From positions 248,001 through 312,000 of the forward strand of contig NZ_RQIH01000002.1 of NCBI RefSeq assembly GCF_003939025.1: DNA of 64,000 nt, given 5' to 3'. Source of the DNA: Rhizobium sophoriradicis. GTDB taxonomy: Bacteria > Pseudomonadota > Alphaproteobacteria > Rhizobiales > Rhizobiaceae. The notes below the pieces were generated by a model. It was not told the DNA's origin. It searched no databases and saw nothing but the letters and a program-made list of their open reading frames with translations. Positions 62,359 through 64,000 of this stretch are shown piece after piece (the stretch's first letter is position 1; the number at the start of each line of letters is the position of its first letter). The position numbers and the translations under genes were made by a program.

Positions 62359-63171
62359 TCAGCCGACGAAAGCGCGTTCGATGACGAATTCCGCGGGCTT
62401 GCTGTTGGCGCCTTCATTGAGGCCTGCCTTTTCGAGCAGCTCCTTGGTGTCCTTCAGCATGGCCGAGGAACCGCAGATCATGCCGCGGTCGATTGCCGGG
62501 TCGAGCGGCGGCACGCCGAGATCGGTAAACAGCTTGCCTGACGAAATCAGGTCGGTGATGCGGCCGCGATATTCGAAGTCTTCGCGCGTGACGGTCGCAT
62601 AATGGCGCAGCTTGTCACCGACAACTTCCTTCAGCAGCTCGTCGTTCTGGATTTCATGCACCAGGTCGAAGCCGTATTTCAGCTCGGCGACGTCGCGGGT
62701 CGTATGGGTGAGGATGACTTCCTCGAACTTCTCGTAAGTCTCGGGATCGCGGATCAGGCTGGCGAAGGGCGCAACGCCCGTTCCCGTCGAGAACATGTAG
62801 AGGCGGCGGCCGGGGGTCAGGGCATCGAGCACCAGCGTGCCGGTCGGCTTCTTGCGCATCAGCACCTGATCGCCAGGCTTGATCGCCTGCAGATGCGAGG
62901 TGAGCGGGCCGTCCGGCACCTTGATAGAGAAGAATTCGAGCTCTTCGGCCCAGGCGGGGCTGGCGATCGAATAGGCGCGGAACACCGGCTTGCCTTCGAC
63001 CATCAAGCCGATCATCGCGAATTCGCCGGAACGGAAACGGAAGCCCTGCGGCCGGGTCATCGTGAAGCGGAAGAGCCGGTCGGTGTAATGCGTCACGGCA
63101 AGCACCGTCTCGGCATAGACGCCGGCGGGGATGGACGAGGCGAAGTCTTCGGTCTTTGCAGGCGCGTTCAT
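62359..63171 (-). CDS. fpr: Ferredoxin--NADP+ reductase
   Basis: This 270-residue bacterial-type flavoenzyme exchanges electrons between NADPH and ferredoxin or flavodoxin. The FAD motif is FRAYSIAS, the NADP-binding loop STGTGVAPFASLI and the C-terminus ICGSSAMLKDTKELLEKAGL... ending ERAFVG, as in the short proteobacterial Fpr class. ATG 63171 gives the family N-terminus (MNAPAKTEDF); an open extension upstream is not family-like. It could supply electrons to CysI at the other end of the window, but that is only a possibility. Confidence 0.92.
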   Translation of the reverse strand: MNAPAKTEDFASSIPAGVYAETVLAVTHYTDRLFRFTMTRPQGFRFRSGEFAMIGLMVEGKPVFRAYSIASPAWAEELEFFSIKVPDGPLTSHLQAIKPGDQVLMRKKPTGTLVLDALTPGRRLYMFSTGTGVAPFASLIRDPETYEKFEEVILTHTTRDVAELKYGFDLVHEIQNDELLKEVVGDKLRHYATVTREDFEYRGRITDLISSGKLFTDLGVPPLDPAIDRGMICGSSAMLKDTKELLEKAGLNEGANSKPAEFVIERAFVG

Positions 63172-63507
63172 TGCGGTAGAGGATCCCGTTTCGTCGGATG
63201 AACCATCAGATGCGAGGCAGATATTACATATCCGGCCGGAATTAAAGGCATTCCATTCCACGCAGCGCTCATGAAGGGAAATATGCATGTCATTGTCAGG
63301 ATTCAATGGCCGCCGGGGAATGTCTCATTTCCCGCTGGCGAAGCCCGGCAAAGGATGCATATTAGGGCGGCGTGCCTGATGTGGACGCCGGTTTTCGGCA
63401 AAAGCGGTGCGACAACAACGATCTACGAGAACCGATTCAGCGACGGGATCGGTGCTGGTGGCAAAAAGACGCTTGCAGGGGCGAGCGCGATAGGGCGGTC
63501 GGGGAAT
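63172..63507. other. Divergent promoter gap between fpr and pcs
   Basis: About 335 bases without a convincing gene. It must hold both promoters, but I could not pick a clear -35/-10 pair or operator. Confidence 0.4.
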
Positions 63508-64000
63508 ATGAAGATTTTCAACTATAAGCGTGTTCCTTACGCGGAGATGCGCGCCTTTTCCGTCCATATATTAACGGCTTCCGGTTCCTTCCTGGCCTTT
63601 CTCGGTGTCGTCGCCGCCGCCGAGCACCGCTTCATCGACATGTTCTGGTGGCTGGGCCTTGCCCTCCTCGTCGACGGCATCGATGGCCCGATTGCCCGTA
63701 AGGTGCGCGTCAAGGAAGTGCTGCCGAACTGGTCGGGGGATACGCTCGACAATATCATCGATTACGTCACCTATGTGCTGCTGCCGGCCTTTGCGCTTTA
63801 TCAGAGCGGCATGATTGGCGAGCCCTGGTCCTTCGTCGCCGCCGGCATGATTGTTGTTTCCAGCGCCATCTATTATGCCGATATGGGCATGAAGACGGAG
63901 GAATACTTCTTCTCCGGCTTTCCCGTTGTCTGGAACATGATCGTCTTCACCCTGTTCGTCATCGACGCCAGCGCGACGACGGCACTTGCCGTCGTCATCG
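63508..64000 (+). CDS. pcs: Phosphatidylcholine synthase, N-terminal part
   Basis: GGGGAATATG fixes the ATG at 63508; about 164 residues are visible before the window ends. The protein is a CDP-alcohol phosphotransferase with the modified signature DGxxAR...G...D...D, seen as VDGIDGPIARKV followed by SGDTLDNIIDYVTY. Hydrophobic spans and YYADMGMKTEEYFFSGFPV match rhizobial Pcs, which condenses choline with CDP-diacylglycerol in the inner membrane. Pcs is characteristic of rhizobia and other host-associated alphaproteobacteria. Confidence 0.93.
   Translation, partial: MKIFNYKRVPYAEMRAFSVHILTASGSFLAFLGVVAAAEHRFIDMFWWLGLALLVDGIDGPIARKVRVKEVLPNWSGDTLDNIIDYVTYVLLPAFALYQSGMIGEPWSFVAAGMIVVSSAIYYADMGMKTEEYFFSGFPVVWNMIVFTLFVIDASATTALAVVI

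Overview
The window looks like a chromosomal segment of a Rhizobium species (R. leguminosarum / R. etli group). The basis is its GC-rich coding DNA, two DUF982 proteins (a family abundant in rhizobia), an Omp25/RopB-type porin, a phosphatidylcholine synthase start at the right edge, many binding-protein-dependent sugar transporters and dispersed palindromic intergenic repeats. Species assignment is inference; no database was searched.

Left part (1-18 kb): a nucleoside deaminase cut by the edge, then a sulfite-assimilation operon (cysG, DUF2849, cysI, DUF934) followed by a UbiH-type flavin monooxygenase. Next come an AEC transporter and ccdA on the minus strand, and a tRNA-Lys(TTT) with its own promoter. 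From 8.0 to 9.9 kb lies a gene-poor patch with two diverged copies of one repeat, a truncated reading frame and a 24-residue membrane peptide. It is followed by an outer-membrane protein, a PHBH-type monooxygenase, a class III adenylate cyclase, an alpha/beta hydrolase and an ABC exporter.

Middle (18-39.7 kb): a compact ribose/allose-type operon (TIM-barrel isomerase, binding protein, ATPase, permease, RpiR regulator, PfkB kinase) sits behind a striking four-half-site operator. Then come small DUF982 genes around a DUF4242-cyclase fusion, an SDR/GlcG/NTF2-like/AraC group, and a ThuA - Gfo/Idh/MocA - ROK cluster divergent from a MalEFGK-like transporter.

Right part (39.7-56.6 kb) looks like a uronate or uronide utilisation region. 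It holds kdgD and uxuA, a FadR-type GntR regulator with matching palindromes in front of uxuA and of a five-gene dipeptide-type ABC operon, and a LacI regulator divergent from an 840-residue cytoplasmic protein of unknown family followed by a complete sugar ABC transporter. The 840-residue protein is the best candidate for an undescribed function. The window ends with a frameshifted repeat-containing stress-type peptide, a GFA protein, a MacAB-like efflux operon, a second GntR regulator, ferredoxin-NADP reductase and the start of pcs.

A recurring theme is that palindromic repeat elements sit at the ends of convergent genes (32.1, 39.8 and 48.1 kb).
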